Below the pieces are notes generated by a model. It did no database searches, was not told where the DNA came from, and was given only the letters and a program-made list of their open reading frames with translations. Of a stretch of 64,000 bases of DNA, positions 22,745 to 33,399 are shown piece after piece. The stretch spans positions 124,001-188,000 of the forward strand of contig NC_089457.1 of NCBI RefSeq assembly GCF_026210795.1, given 5' to 3'. This stretch comes from Rhizophagus irregularis. Taxonomy: Eukaryota > Glomeromycota > Glomeromycetes > Glomerales > Glomeraceae. Positions within the stretch are counted from its first letter, which is position 1. Each line of letters starts with the position of its first letter. Made by a program: the position numbers and the translations under genes.

Positions 22745-25480
22745 TTACCGATAAGGATGGTAGTTATGTTGTCCACGTACTTGGTGGCTACTGTACAATG
22801 CACCACCCGAACCACTATTATTCATGGAACTAGAATAAGAGGACCGAGTAGGTCCACTTCGAGAACTGTTGCCGCCACGACCATACATAGGAGAAGTCGG
22901 ATGGTGGTGGTGGTGGTCTCTATAATTACTTTCATCCCGACCGGGAGAGTGTCGATATGCACCTAATCGACTGCTAGAACTTGGTCCACCCATTGCTGAG
23001 CCACTCCCAGATGATGGCCCACCTGAACCATAGCCGCTTTCTCCTCTTCCGTACCATTGGCTGTAAGATCCTCCACGACTTCCGGAACCTCCGTAACTGC
23101 TACTACTACCTCCATATTGACTATTATAACCACCATACCTACTAAATGTTTTTAAAATAAAAATATAAACGTAAAATAAACAATATATTAATAATAATTA
23201 ATAAATTTCTAATTTGCAATCAAATATTACCTTGAAGAATAATAAGCATTCATAGCATTATATTGAGCATACCCGCTAGGATAAGAACTTGGATAATTAT
23301 AATTGGGATATTGGCCGTATCCACCATAGCCCGAATATGAACTAGGATTGTAACTGCCAAGACCAGAATATCCCCCGGAACTCCCATCTTTCCCAACACC
23401 GGACATTCCATATGGGGAACTATATCTGCTACTAGCTGAGCTAGCTGAAGAGGATAAACCAGACATAGCAGCCGCGGCTGATGCTGGAGACGATGATCCG
23501 TAATTTCCTTGATAAATATTAATTCTTTGTGATTTGTGTTTAGGCATTGCACGCTTCACTTCAACCTATATATTAAAATTAAATTGATTAATAAAGTACA
23601 AATAAAATTACAAATAAAATAGAATCAATTTACCGGTTTATTTTGAATTTCCAAGTCGTTTCTACCCATAGCCTTCTCAACTGGTTCAGAAGAATCAAAA
23701 GTGATAAACCCAAAACCACGAGGTCTACCAGTATCACGATCAACCATCAAGGTCGCATCAATGACATTTCCAAATTGAAGGAAATATTCTTTAAATTCTT
23801 CTTCAGATACTTCCGGCGCAATACCTCCTACAAAGATTTTTTCGGTTTTTTCTTGTTCTTCACGTGGGATGGCTCGTTTGGGATCAATCTATATTTTAAT
23901 ATTGATTTACATAAATCATTTTTTATTCACAAACATGAAAATCGACAATATCAAGGTTTTCCTTAATTTCGGGCAGTACTATGAAGATTTGTGATTATAA
24001 TATTCCTACTTACAATTTTCCCATCCAATTGATGTTCTTTCACCAATACGGTATTGACAATGGAAGGATCTACAAATGTGAGAAAACCAAAACCACGAGA
24101 TCTCCCTGTATTCGGATCTCTCATAACTATACAATCCGTTACTTCACCGTACTGTGAAAAGTATGATTTAAGGCTCTCTAATATTAATTTAATTTATTTA
24201 ACCATAGGGAATTGATTTGGTATTAAAAAAAGAAAAATAAGAAGATAGATGAATAAATCGTTGAAAGTATTTAATAATAAATATTTTATTCAAAATTGAA
24301 TAATAAATATTGAAATATTCAATGAAAAAGTAAAAATAATTCGGATTAAAGATGATCCACTCAGAGTTCTTGAAAAATGATGCTCAAGCTAATCAACTTT
24401 CCATTGAACTTCGCAAATCCAAAAATAAAATAATAAATGACAAATTTCTCTCTTAATAAAATTGCATCCTATAGAATATCTCTTATGTTTGATTGTCTCT
24501 TTAATAAATATATGAATCAACGATGAGAAAAAATTTTTTAACTAACGACAGATTGTCGACTAGCATCTTTCATATTAAATATATATAAAGAGAGCGAGAG
24601 AGAGAGAGAGAGAGAGAGACCACAACGCATAGGAAATAAAATAAATTGTAAAGAAGGCTACGGTAAGACTAAAATACAAGAATCTTACCATCGGTTGTTT
24701 CCCAATTAAGACCTCCTATGAACATCTTTCTACAGTATTCAATGTGAACGATTTATGGTAAAGGAATACAGTTGATAGATAGATAGATAGATAGATGTAT
24801 TCGATATATATAGATATAATAATTTATATATATAAATAGTGTAAAAAAAAAGTATTGGGGAAAAAGAGAAACCTATTAGTTGTAATTTATCTGCAATGCT
24901 CTAAAGAAATAAAAATAAACCTAACCACAAAAAAAAAAAAATATTATATTATAGTATCTTCGAAAATTTTATATTTCTCCCTCTCCCTCTCTTTCCATGC
25001 TACATCATAAAATTGTAATCCAGATTTCTTTGTGTTATATTTCTCTATTTTATGATTTGTATAGGCAATTTCCTTCCTCAAGGCTAATAATTATAATTTT
25101 TTGTGTATAACTATATGTGTAAGTTTGAGTATTAAAAGCCTCTCCAGAGTTTGCCTTCTTTCGATTTTCTTTCCATATATTAGAAATCATAGAAGTGCAT
25201 CATGAAGAATATTCCTGGATCGCTGGTTTCGAGCAAGACAAGAAAAAAAAAGATACGGAAAAAAAAGAGGGGGAAAACTCCACAGAAAATTGCAATCTAA
25301 AAGTTTCAACTAAAAGAAAATTGCAAAAAATATTATCAAAGCGATGATACTTTACCCTTCTTCGTGTGTTGATGCTTTATTATTTTCTTCTTTTTTGATC
25401 ATCATATCAGTTTCTTGAACTGATCTTCCATCTTGTTTAGAATCTGATGATTGGCGAGATGACGAACTGTCGGCTGCCAT
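22745..25480 (-). CDS. HRP1: Hrp1/Musashi-type RNA-binding protein with two RRMs
   Basis: Six exons join in phase: 25480-25356, 24729-24689, 24177-24014, 23888-23634, 23565-23231 and 23138-22745 (437 residues). RRM1 has RNP2 MFIGGLNW at about residues 44-51 and RNP1 RGFGFLTF at 83-90. The linker PKRAIPREE leads to RRM2 with IFVGGI at 128-133 and RGFGFITF at 167-174. Residues after about 195 are Ser/Gly/Tyr/Ala-rich low complexity with a His5 run, typical of hnRNP tails. The linker and tandem arrangement fit Hrp1/Nab4, DAZAP1 and Musashi; the yeast member acts in 3'-end cleavage and mRNA export. The exact orthologue is inference. Introns 1 (626 bp) and 2 (511 bp) are unusually long for this window and carry microsatellites. 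Confidence 0.85.
24589..24619. repeat. (GA)n microsatellite in intron 2 of the Hrp1-like gene
   Basis: An AG run with one GC interruption, inside the second intron of the RNA-binding protein gene. Confidence 0.9.
24774..24796. repeat. (GATA)n microsatellite in intron 1 of the Hrp1-like gene
   Basis: About five and a half GATA units 45 bp upstream (in gene orientation) of exon 2. Confidence 0.9.
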
Positions 25481-25904
25481 TGTGAACTATTTGTTGCTTA
25501 ATAATTAGTTTTTTACGATTGATCTTTTGGTTCGAATAGTAAACTCCTTCACTGAAAAAGCCTGATGTTTATAAATATATTTGACTGTTAAAAAAATGTA
25601 TTTCAATGTAAAAACTACCCATTAGTAACTTACTATATATATATTTTCAATAAGAGCGGGCTGAAAACTGGGACAAAAGGTTATTAATTACAACTCCTCT
25701 GTAACACAGTTTTTATTTGTGTAAGAAAACATTGTAAATTACTAATACGTAAATTATAACACTGCGCCAAATCTTTTGTAGTATTGACGTAAATTGAAGA
25801 AAATGAATTTACATATAAATCATGTGAACACATGAAATTAAAGATATTATGCACCTAAATGGCTTCCATCAAATTATATTATTTTACCTTAACAACAACA
25901 AGTA

Positions 25905-25960
25905 TTACAACAAAAAAAATTATTATTACAACAACAACAACAGCAACAGCAGAAGCAGCT
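25905..25960. repeat. CAA/ATT trinucleotide-rich tract
   Basis: ACAACAACAACAGCAACAGC and neighbours just before the degenerate coding remnant. Confidence 0.6.
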
Positions 25961-25977
25961 CTAACCAGCTAAACAAT

Positions 25978-26960
25978 ATTGGTATCATTATTCCTTTGCT
26001 GATGGCAAGATTAAAGATAAGACAGTAAGAACAATGATATACAAAGAAATGCTACAGTATTTACCTAAAGTCACTCAAGGCAATTTGCGAATTCGAACTT
26101 ATAGAACTAAAAGATTTCTTATGCTATTTGGAGAAAAGGGTTGGGTAGATAGAATTAAGTCAGTCACTTAGCGCGAGCGATATTTCTAGATTAAACAATG
26201 CTCAATTTCAAAATATTATAGACTAACGATAGCAGAAACGATCACATCTCAAACAAGTAGGACTAATCCAACCTATATTTTTGCAACAAGATATTGGTTT
26301 AGTAGTTATTATGGCATTACTGATGACATCATGCCCATTATGCAAATTAGGTCATGATGATGAAGAAAGTATAGAAAGTAGGTATAAAGCCGGATCAGCA
26401 TGAAATTGAGATAACTGCATAATCTGGGGTCTCTATGAGACTGCTCATGTTTCATTGTGATATTTTTAGGGCTAATTTATATCAACTATTACCTAATTTA
26501 GATTGTTTGCAGTCATGTAAAAAGAAAATAACCGAGTCTGAATCCCAAATATCTGGATTGGCATGCTCAAATTAACTGGATTACCATGTATTTTGACAGA
26601 TAAGATTCGGTCCAACTTATATAAAAAATATAAAAAAGAAACTGGACATGAGCCATGGCAATTGTCAGATGTGATAAGTATGTCAGCACCTCTGATTTCA
26701 AGCCTATCTCTTTCGAAGCCAAACCTTATCCAGAATTAATTATCAAATCTATGTTAGAACATTTCACACGAAATAGTTTTAGGTGGAATTAATAATTATA
26801 ATTTTGCATTTGCTCAACCATGGAACTTGCCATACCCTATTTGTGATGGAAAACATGGGAATTATGGATTACATGGTGAATGGTATAGAGAATATTGTCT
26901 TACCTGCGATCGTAGCATAGACGATCATGTAAGATCGATCAGTTACCTCAACTGAAATGC
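25978..26960 (+). pseudogene. Decayed multi-copy fungal protein remnant
   Basis: Broken coding sequence in changing frames. The first piece (25980-26171) reads YWYHYSFADGKIKDKTVRTM and later RTKRFLMLFGEKGWVDRIKS. A second has CPLCKLGHDDEESIESRYKAG (Cys pair plus His, about 26330-26400). A third reads LPCILTDKIRSNLYKKYKKE and HEPWQLSDVISMSAPLISS. The last has CDGKHGNYGLHGEWYREYC (about 26848-26905). Stops and frameshifts separate them. I associate these motifs with a Rhizophagus-expanded family of unknown function, possibly mobile. Not functional here. Confidence 0.5.
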
Positions 26961-28677
26961 ACAGTATGATATCGGAAAAATTTTTGCTGAAAGAATAGAG
27001 CTGTGTTACGTAAGATTTTTGCATATTTTTTTTTGTATTTTGACCTATTTTTTTCTCATACGATCAATAAAGCAAAGGCGCAATTAGCGCAATTAATTTA
27101 CCAAATTTACAGACACATAATAGAATGGATTGTGAGATGTATGCATATATATTTTTTTTATTGATCCAGAACATGATCAATATTATGTATCACAGGTACA
27201 AGTAATTGTGCCAAATAATTTATTCTCAAACTTTCTCATATATTCCCAAAATTCTTGTGTACACAGTGTATATTATTATTAAAAAAAAGGGCGCTTAATG
27301 ATCTTTACATACGGATAATGTTAAATTCTTTATTGTTAAATTAAGAAGGCTGTTGATCAGATTTTCGTGATGTAATCATATTATCGTAATTTTTCCCAGA
27401 AGTGTATTAGTAAAGCAAAAAAATTCAAATTAAGCTTACCATTATTAATTGCTCGGCTAACTTCTTGAAACATGTCATCACAATGTTAATCAATTTTCCC
27501 GCCTCTATAGATGTCCCAAAATAAAACAGACATATCTCTTCTTGTTATATATCAGCATTTTGATCTTTGCCGAGACTATCATCACGCGTACAATTGGTGC
27601 AATATTACTTCCTGTGATGGAATATTATCTAATCTAGTCAATTTCACATGCATTGTCAGCGCAGTAAAATTTTCTGAAAGATCATACTGGAGATAAAAAA
27701 TTTAAGCAATAGGAATGGAATGTTGTGAAAATGAATCGTGATGGTTAGTATGAATCAGAAATAATGCATTTTTAACTCACTTGCTGACAACTCCAAAATT
27801 TATGCTAGGTCCGAAATTACTTAATCTCGTGAACTAAAATCAAAACTTTCTCTGTTATCTGCGTGGGTGGGATAGATATAGTTTTATTTCGTGTTTATAG
27901 AAAAGAGTATGAGCCTAATCTTATAGTTAGCAATATTAGCGATGGAAACAAATTAGTTGTAGATATTTTTTGAAATGTGAGGGAGTAAAGGAATAATATG
28001 ATGCTAGAACTCACATTAAAAATGGCCTAGAATCCGCGTACACCCTGCCTCTTTGATAGCATAATACAGTACATCTCATTTGCTTCTTTATCATTTTTCA
28101 CTTCCCTAATAAGAATTCACTCATGTCAGGTTTTATTTTTTTAACACATGCATATGGCAAATAAAAAAATTTTACGTATAAATAATGATGCTTGCATACA
28201 ATTATGTACTTATCTTTGATATGGAATTTGGAAATCAAAACTTTTGATCATAGTAAAATGTAAAAATAAATAATTTTTGTATAATCTTGCCAATAAATTA
28301 AATACTCTGATAGCATGTCGATTTCTATGCCTATTTTGAAATGATCTATGCTTATATCAAAATGGTCTTATGTCAATTTAGTACAGTCTATGTCTATATT
28401 TCATAAGGCGATTTCTCAATCAAAATTGCCTAATTTGATATTTATTTGCCAATTTTTAAATTATTACGTAACCTATTAGGATGTCCTATCCTGCTTTTCA
28501 TATCTTTTCATATAAATATCCATTATTTGTATAGTAATTTATATATATTTACAATTAAATTTTTACAGATTTTGATATTTGTTATAATAATAAGTGTATA
28601 CAAACATGAATAAACTATTATTATTAATAGTTTGTTACTTTTTTATTTATTATTACAGCTTAATACATTTATAGATG
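26961..28677. other. AT-rich spacer, no gene
   Basis: No feature that I can support. The open frame at 27511-27696 has no start context or family resemblance and is not called. Confidence 0.4.
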
Positions 28678-28820
28678 GTTTTTACTTCAAATTACCAGGG
28701 TGATCATCACCGTTAGCCAGAATCATCCCTTTTTACTAACACTATATTTTTTAATGCTGTTCGATTGTCATAATTTCAGTCACCAGTGATCATCATCCCC
28801 GGTGATAGTTAGAAAAATTC
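28678..28820. mobile_element. Short TIR element, family M1, copy c
   Basis: Left TTTTTACTTCAAATTACCAG with GGTGATCATCACCG and right end inverted AACTATCACCGGGGATGATG. The interior AATGCTGTTCGATTGTCATA matches copy b with few changes. Confidence 0.75.
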
Positions 28821-29299
28821 TTTATAGATAATGTACATTTTTTAATTTGTAATATGGTTTCTTAATTTACAATGAACATATATATAATCTTGTAAGTATT
28901 AATACATATATTCTCTAAAATTTATTTAAATCGTAATAGATTTTTCATGTATAGCGTAATCTTTATTATTTTAAATTATTGTAAATAATTATCATTATTA
29001 AAAATAAACATTATTACTTAACATTTTATTCAAAATAGAAAAGAAACAGTTTATAGTTTTCTAATTACTCACTACCTATATTACTTTCAGTAGCTCTTTA
29101 ATACTTACCAAAGCTTCTATAATATTTTAAGATGAAGTAATTTAGCTACAATAAACAAAGAAGCATTAGAATCTGAAAGCCCTATTTTTAAAAAATTAAA
29201 GTGAATTTAATAATAGTTAGTACTTCATATTATTAAAAGCAACAAAATCTCATAAGGATGCAATAAGATAACTTCCAGCTGGCCATTATCTGAAACGAA

Positions 29300-29543
29300 T
29301 AAGGTTGCTTGTCTAAACTTCTTCAAAATCCTACAATTAGTTTCGTCAAAATTTTACTATAGATTTATTATAGTTTCGGCAGAGTTTTGGCAGTTTCGGC
29401 ATTTATAATAAGTTTTGGCAGTTTCGCCTTTCTCCAAAGTTTTGCCAGTTTTTTAATATAGCTTTAATATAGTTTCGGCAGAATTTCGCTTTTTGGCGAA
29501 ACGCCATCTTGCCTAAACCCCTAAGTTTCAGCAAGCAACTTTA
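29300..29543 (+). mobile_element. hAT-type MITE, family H2 (244 bp), copy 1
   Basis: Ends TAAGGTTGCTTG and CAAGCAACTTTA. It is flanked by the identical octamer GAAACGAA (29292-29299, 29544-29551). The interior has repeated GTTTCGGCAG and CGCCAG words. One of four copies in the window. Confidence 0.92.
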
Positions 29544-29604
29544 GAAACGAACTACCGGTAAAATACTTTTTAGGCAATTCAAATATTGCCTTGTGAGAAG
29601 TATA

Positions 29605-30565
29605 CAGTCAACTCCCTCTATAGTCACTCCCGTTATAGTCACATTCTACTATATAGTCACACCAGTTGAATGTTCAAAACACTTTATTATTAAAATCTAT
29701 CCTATATAGTCACAATCTATCTATAGTCACTATCACACCTATCCTCAAAAATCTTATATTAAAAAGAACCGTTTATAATCACAGTTATATAAAGAATATA
29801 TTAAATAACTTGGCATCTAATAATCGTACAAAGATGTATCATAGCTTGTTAGAATCGTCTCACTGAGACGAATCGAATGGTGGTAGTTTTATCCTTTTCC
29901 GATCACTGGCTGACGAGTTATTCAACAAAATGTTAAACATCGGCATTATAATATTTCTTGATTTACGTTTACTGCGCCATTTAACATTTTGCTAGATTTC
30001 TCAGTACCTAGTGATTGTAAAAAGACGATTTATAGCTCGTTGGAATCGCCTCATCGAGACGAATCGAATGGTAGTAAGCTCATCTCTCTGTGATCAATAT
30101 TGACGGAGTTACTACTTAAAAACCATTTAATATTTTTTAATTTCGGAAATTGATCTAGTGATTGGATTTCGATGTATCTTATACCATTAGATTTGTCTCA
30201 TCAAGACGAATCGAATGGTAGTAAGATCGTCATTCTAGGATCAATATTGGCAGAGTTATTATACAAAAACCATTAATATTTTTTTAATTTTGGAAATTAA
30301 TCTAGTAATTGGATTTCGACGTATTTTATACCATTAGAACCGTCTCATCAAGACGAATCGAATGGCGGTAAGATCATCTCTCTACGATTAATATTGGCGA
30401 AGTTACGATACAATAAAGTTTTAAGTATAATTCTGGCTAAAATTATGTTAATTTTTGGCCGGAATTATGACATACAAATATAAGAAATTTTTTATATAGT
30501 CACATCTCTTTATAATCACCAAATATGGACTGTCCCAAATGTGTGACTATAAAGAGAGTTGACTG
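29605..30565. mobile_element. pogo-type non-autonomous element, 961 bp
   Basis: Ends CAGTCAACTCCCTCTATAGT and its inverse (CTATAAAGAGAGTTGACTG), flanked by TA (29603-29604, 30566-30567). Near both ends the word TATAGTCAC recurs. The interior holds about four units of roughly 140-150 bp carrying the palindrome-like CGTCTCA-TGAGACGAATCG and the word GATCA-TATTG-CGAGTTA. No transposase frame. Confidence 0.85.
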
Positions 30566-32193
30566 TACATTAAAACTTGATTCTATTGAGTACAGTATAA
30601 TTAGCAGCATGTATCACAGATACTCAATTACTTTATCGCTAAAATATGAAAAAGAGCAATCAAGTTCACTTTCACTAGTATACATAAGCATTGTAATAAC
30701 TGAGAATATAATAAAATAGAATATAGATAAATAATTATCTGATAGATAAATAATTAGCCGATGGATAAATAATTAGCTGACAGGTAAATATTTATAGTTT
30801 AGTTTAGTCACGAAATAGTCATAAGATAATATATCTTTTATTTTCTTAAATTTTTATTAGAAAAAGATAATAAATAGTAGAAATATTTTTCTTAAAATGT
30901 ATAAATATAAGTAGATTTCGTTGGAAATTCCGCAGTTCGACTTTGATAAATAAAAAATTTTAGTTCGCCATTAATAACAACTAACATACTCTTTAGCCTT
31001 TTCTTATGAGTAAAAGTGCATAATTGGGAAAAATAAATTAATATGAAAATTATTAAATTTGGGGAAATTATCGCAAATTAAAATTTGGGTAAAAAATGAT
31101 ATTTTGTAATTAATTTTATTTATTTTTTTTTATTTATTTTAAACCAGAGATATTATTCAAATTCAATACGTCAGTGACAACATACGATAATTAATTTTAT
31201 CTTATAGGTGGCATGTTACATTATGGTGAATGCTTCGAGAAGTTAAAAAATTGTTGTCTTTATACAAAATCTGAATAAAAAAAATAAAAGAAAGTTTATG
31301 AAATTATAAATAGAAATTGAGAAAAATATTACTATATATGAAAAAGGATATAGTAAAAGAAAATTATATAAGAAAAATGTTACTATATATGAAAAAGGAT
31401 ATAGTAAAAGAAAATATATAAGAAATATTAAAATATTATTGAATAATATATGAGAAATAAAATTAAATAAAAATATGTGATATATTGAAAAAGTATATAT
31501 CAGAAAGATTAATGAGATATTCAAGATAATAATGAAAATAAAATTTATAATGAGAAAGAATTTTACATATTATAAAAAGTTAATAAATGATTGAAAAATT
31601 TAAAAATATTATGTGAAAAGAAATTATTAGTAACAAACCTGTAAACTACTATACTTCTATAAAGAGGGTAAAGGCAAGTCTGGTATAAGTTACTAAATGA
31701 AAAAGAAAATTTAATAATATTAGTAAATATAAGAAATATTATTATTTGATATATGAGAAATAATTTTATTACAATAAAAGAATTATAAAATGATGTGAAA
31801 TATTATAAAAGATAATAATGAATTATATGAAATAAAATAACATAATAATGATGTAATATAGAATAAAAAGAAAATTGCATAAGCATATTACGTAAACAGT
31901 ATAAAACGTAATAAAAAGATAATAAAATATTTAATCAGAAAGAGAGAACATGAGTTCAGTTATAGAAATGAATAAATAAAATAAGAATTATACTGCAACA
32001 AGTCATGTGTTAAGGTGTAGTAAAAATCACATGATTAAAACGTAGTAGAAAATGAAATGTTACATAAGTCACGAGAGTAGTACAAGTTAGAGATGCGATC
32101 TGGATGAAATTTTACAATCTGTGATCCGCACGGATCAATCCGGATTATCATAGGATTAAATTCGGATAATCCGGATTAACTTCAAATTTTGGG
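30566..32193. other. AT-rich spacer, no gene
   Basis: Includes a two-copy tandem duplication with period near 52 bp (TACTATATATGAAAAAGGAT, about 31331-31430) that creates the minus-strand open frame 31243-31524. That frame is repeat-derived and not called. Confidence 0.5.
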
Positions 32194-32472
32194 TATCTCA
32201 GCATCCAACGATCGTATAGAGATGCACTATAGCTCATTCGAATCGTTGCATTGAGACGATTCGAATGAGCTATAGTACATCTCTGTACGATCACTGGATG
32301 CCGAGATAATTGGCAAAACGTGAAACATCAGCATTTTTATTTTACGATCATGCAAAATTTTACATTTTGCCGAATATCTCGGCATCTAGTAATCGTATAG
32401 AGATGCACAATAGCTCATTCGAATCGTCTCAGTACAACGATTCGAATGAGCTATTGTGCATCCCTGTACGAT
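32194..32472. repeat. Two adjacent long hairpins with the ATTCGAATCGT stem
   Basis: The first (32194-32308) has arms of about 53 bases from TATCTC-GCATCCA to GCTCATTCGAATCGT, with only a few mismatches. The second (from 32375, pairing mainly 32391-32472) repeats the design. Between them lies another inverted CAAAACGTGAAAC/AAAATTTTACATTTTG pair. The ends TATCTCGGCATC also occur in the foldback element at 33073. Confidence 0.75.
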
Positions 32473-33072
32473 CGTTAAAAAAAATTTTATTAAAATTGCT
32501 TTATTTTTCATAAAATTAAATGAGAGCTGAAATTTGATAAAATTGCGGGCAAATTTGCCCGCAGTTGCTTACAGTTTAAGGGATAAGATAATAAACGAAA
32601 AATAAAATAATATGAAATAAATTTGAATAAAAATCTTTGAAAGTTAATATAAGAAAAAGATTAAAGTTATTAAAAATTTAATTTTGATATAAAACTGTGA
32701 GAACCCTAGTGTAAATAAGAGTACACTGGAAGGATCCAGTATAAATAAGCCTTTATTTTATTAGTGATCATATTAGTCTGATACTGGGCGGCCCCAGTAT
32801 AAAGAATGCCTAGCTTTGATCACAGTTACTTTGCGCAAAATATAGAGATTTTATAAATAAAATCGTGATTATAGATTATATTATAGAATATATAGAAAAA
32901 TTATAGAAATCAAAGCAAATATTAGAATTTAAATTATATGATAAAGAAATAAAAGATAAGATAGTAATTTAAAATGATATTAAATTAATGATAAATTTTA
33001 TAAAATATAAATAAAAGTGAAATTGTGAAATATTTAAATAGATAAAAAAATGTCTGATATATATGATAAATA

Positions 33073-33367
33073 GGACCCCGGATATCTAATATAAAGGTCA
33101 TAATGGACTTTTGGCCAAAAACACCCCTTTTTGCTGAAACTCAAAAAATCGTTTTTTGTAAATATCTCAGCATCCAGTAATTCAATTTTAATGAACTTTT
33201 TTTATTTTGTAGCCCTCATTTAGCTCTACAATTTAAAAAAAAAGTTCATCAAAATTGGACCACTGGATGCCGAGATATTTATAAAAAACGATTTTTTGAG
33301 CCCCTGAAAAATGGGCCAATCTGCCGAAAGTGTGACTTATGACCTGTTTTGGAGATATCCGGGGTCC
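33073..33367. mobile_element. Foldback MITE, 295 bp
   Basis: Starts GGACCCCGGATATCT and ends AGATATCCGGGGTCC. Inside, the arms stay complementary over long stretches: CAAAAAATCGTTTTTT-TAA, ATATCTC-GCATCCAGT and ATGAACTTTTTT in the left arm pair with the inverse in the right arm, around a loop near 33215-33235. No ORF. A clear target duplication was not found. Confidence 0.75.
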
Positions 33368-33399
33368 TTGATGAATTAGAAGAGATTAAAAATAGACAT

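Noticed and set aside
22673-22966. Plus-strand frame over the Hrp1-like last exon
   Set aside because: Antisense of the Ser/Gly/Tyr-rich tail; the minus-strand frame joins in phase to the RRM exons.
27511-27696. 61-codon frame in spacer
   Set aside because: No composition change, no recognisable motif and no partner exon.
31243-31524. 93-codon minus-strand frame rich in Leu, Phe and Tyr
   Set aside because: Translation of a two-copy AT-rich tandem repeat; it looks like membrane segments only by composition.
32680-32860. Possible LTR upstream of gag (TATAAATAAG, CCAGTATAAA words)
   Set aside because: No second LTR, no primer-binding site and no defined ends could be found, so an LTR is not called.
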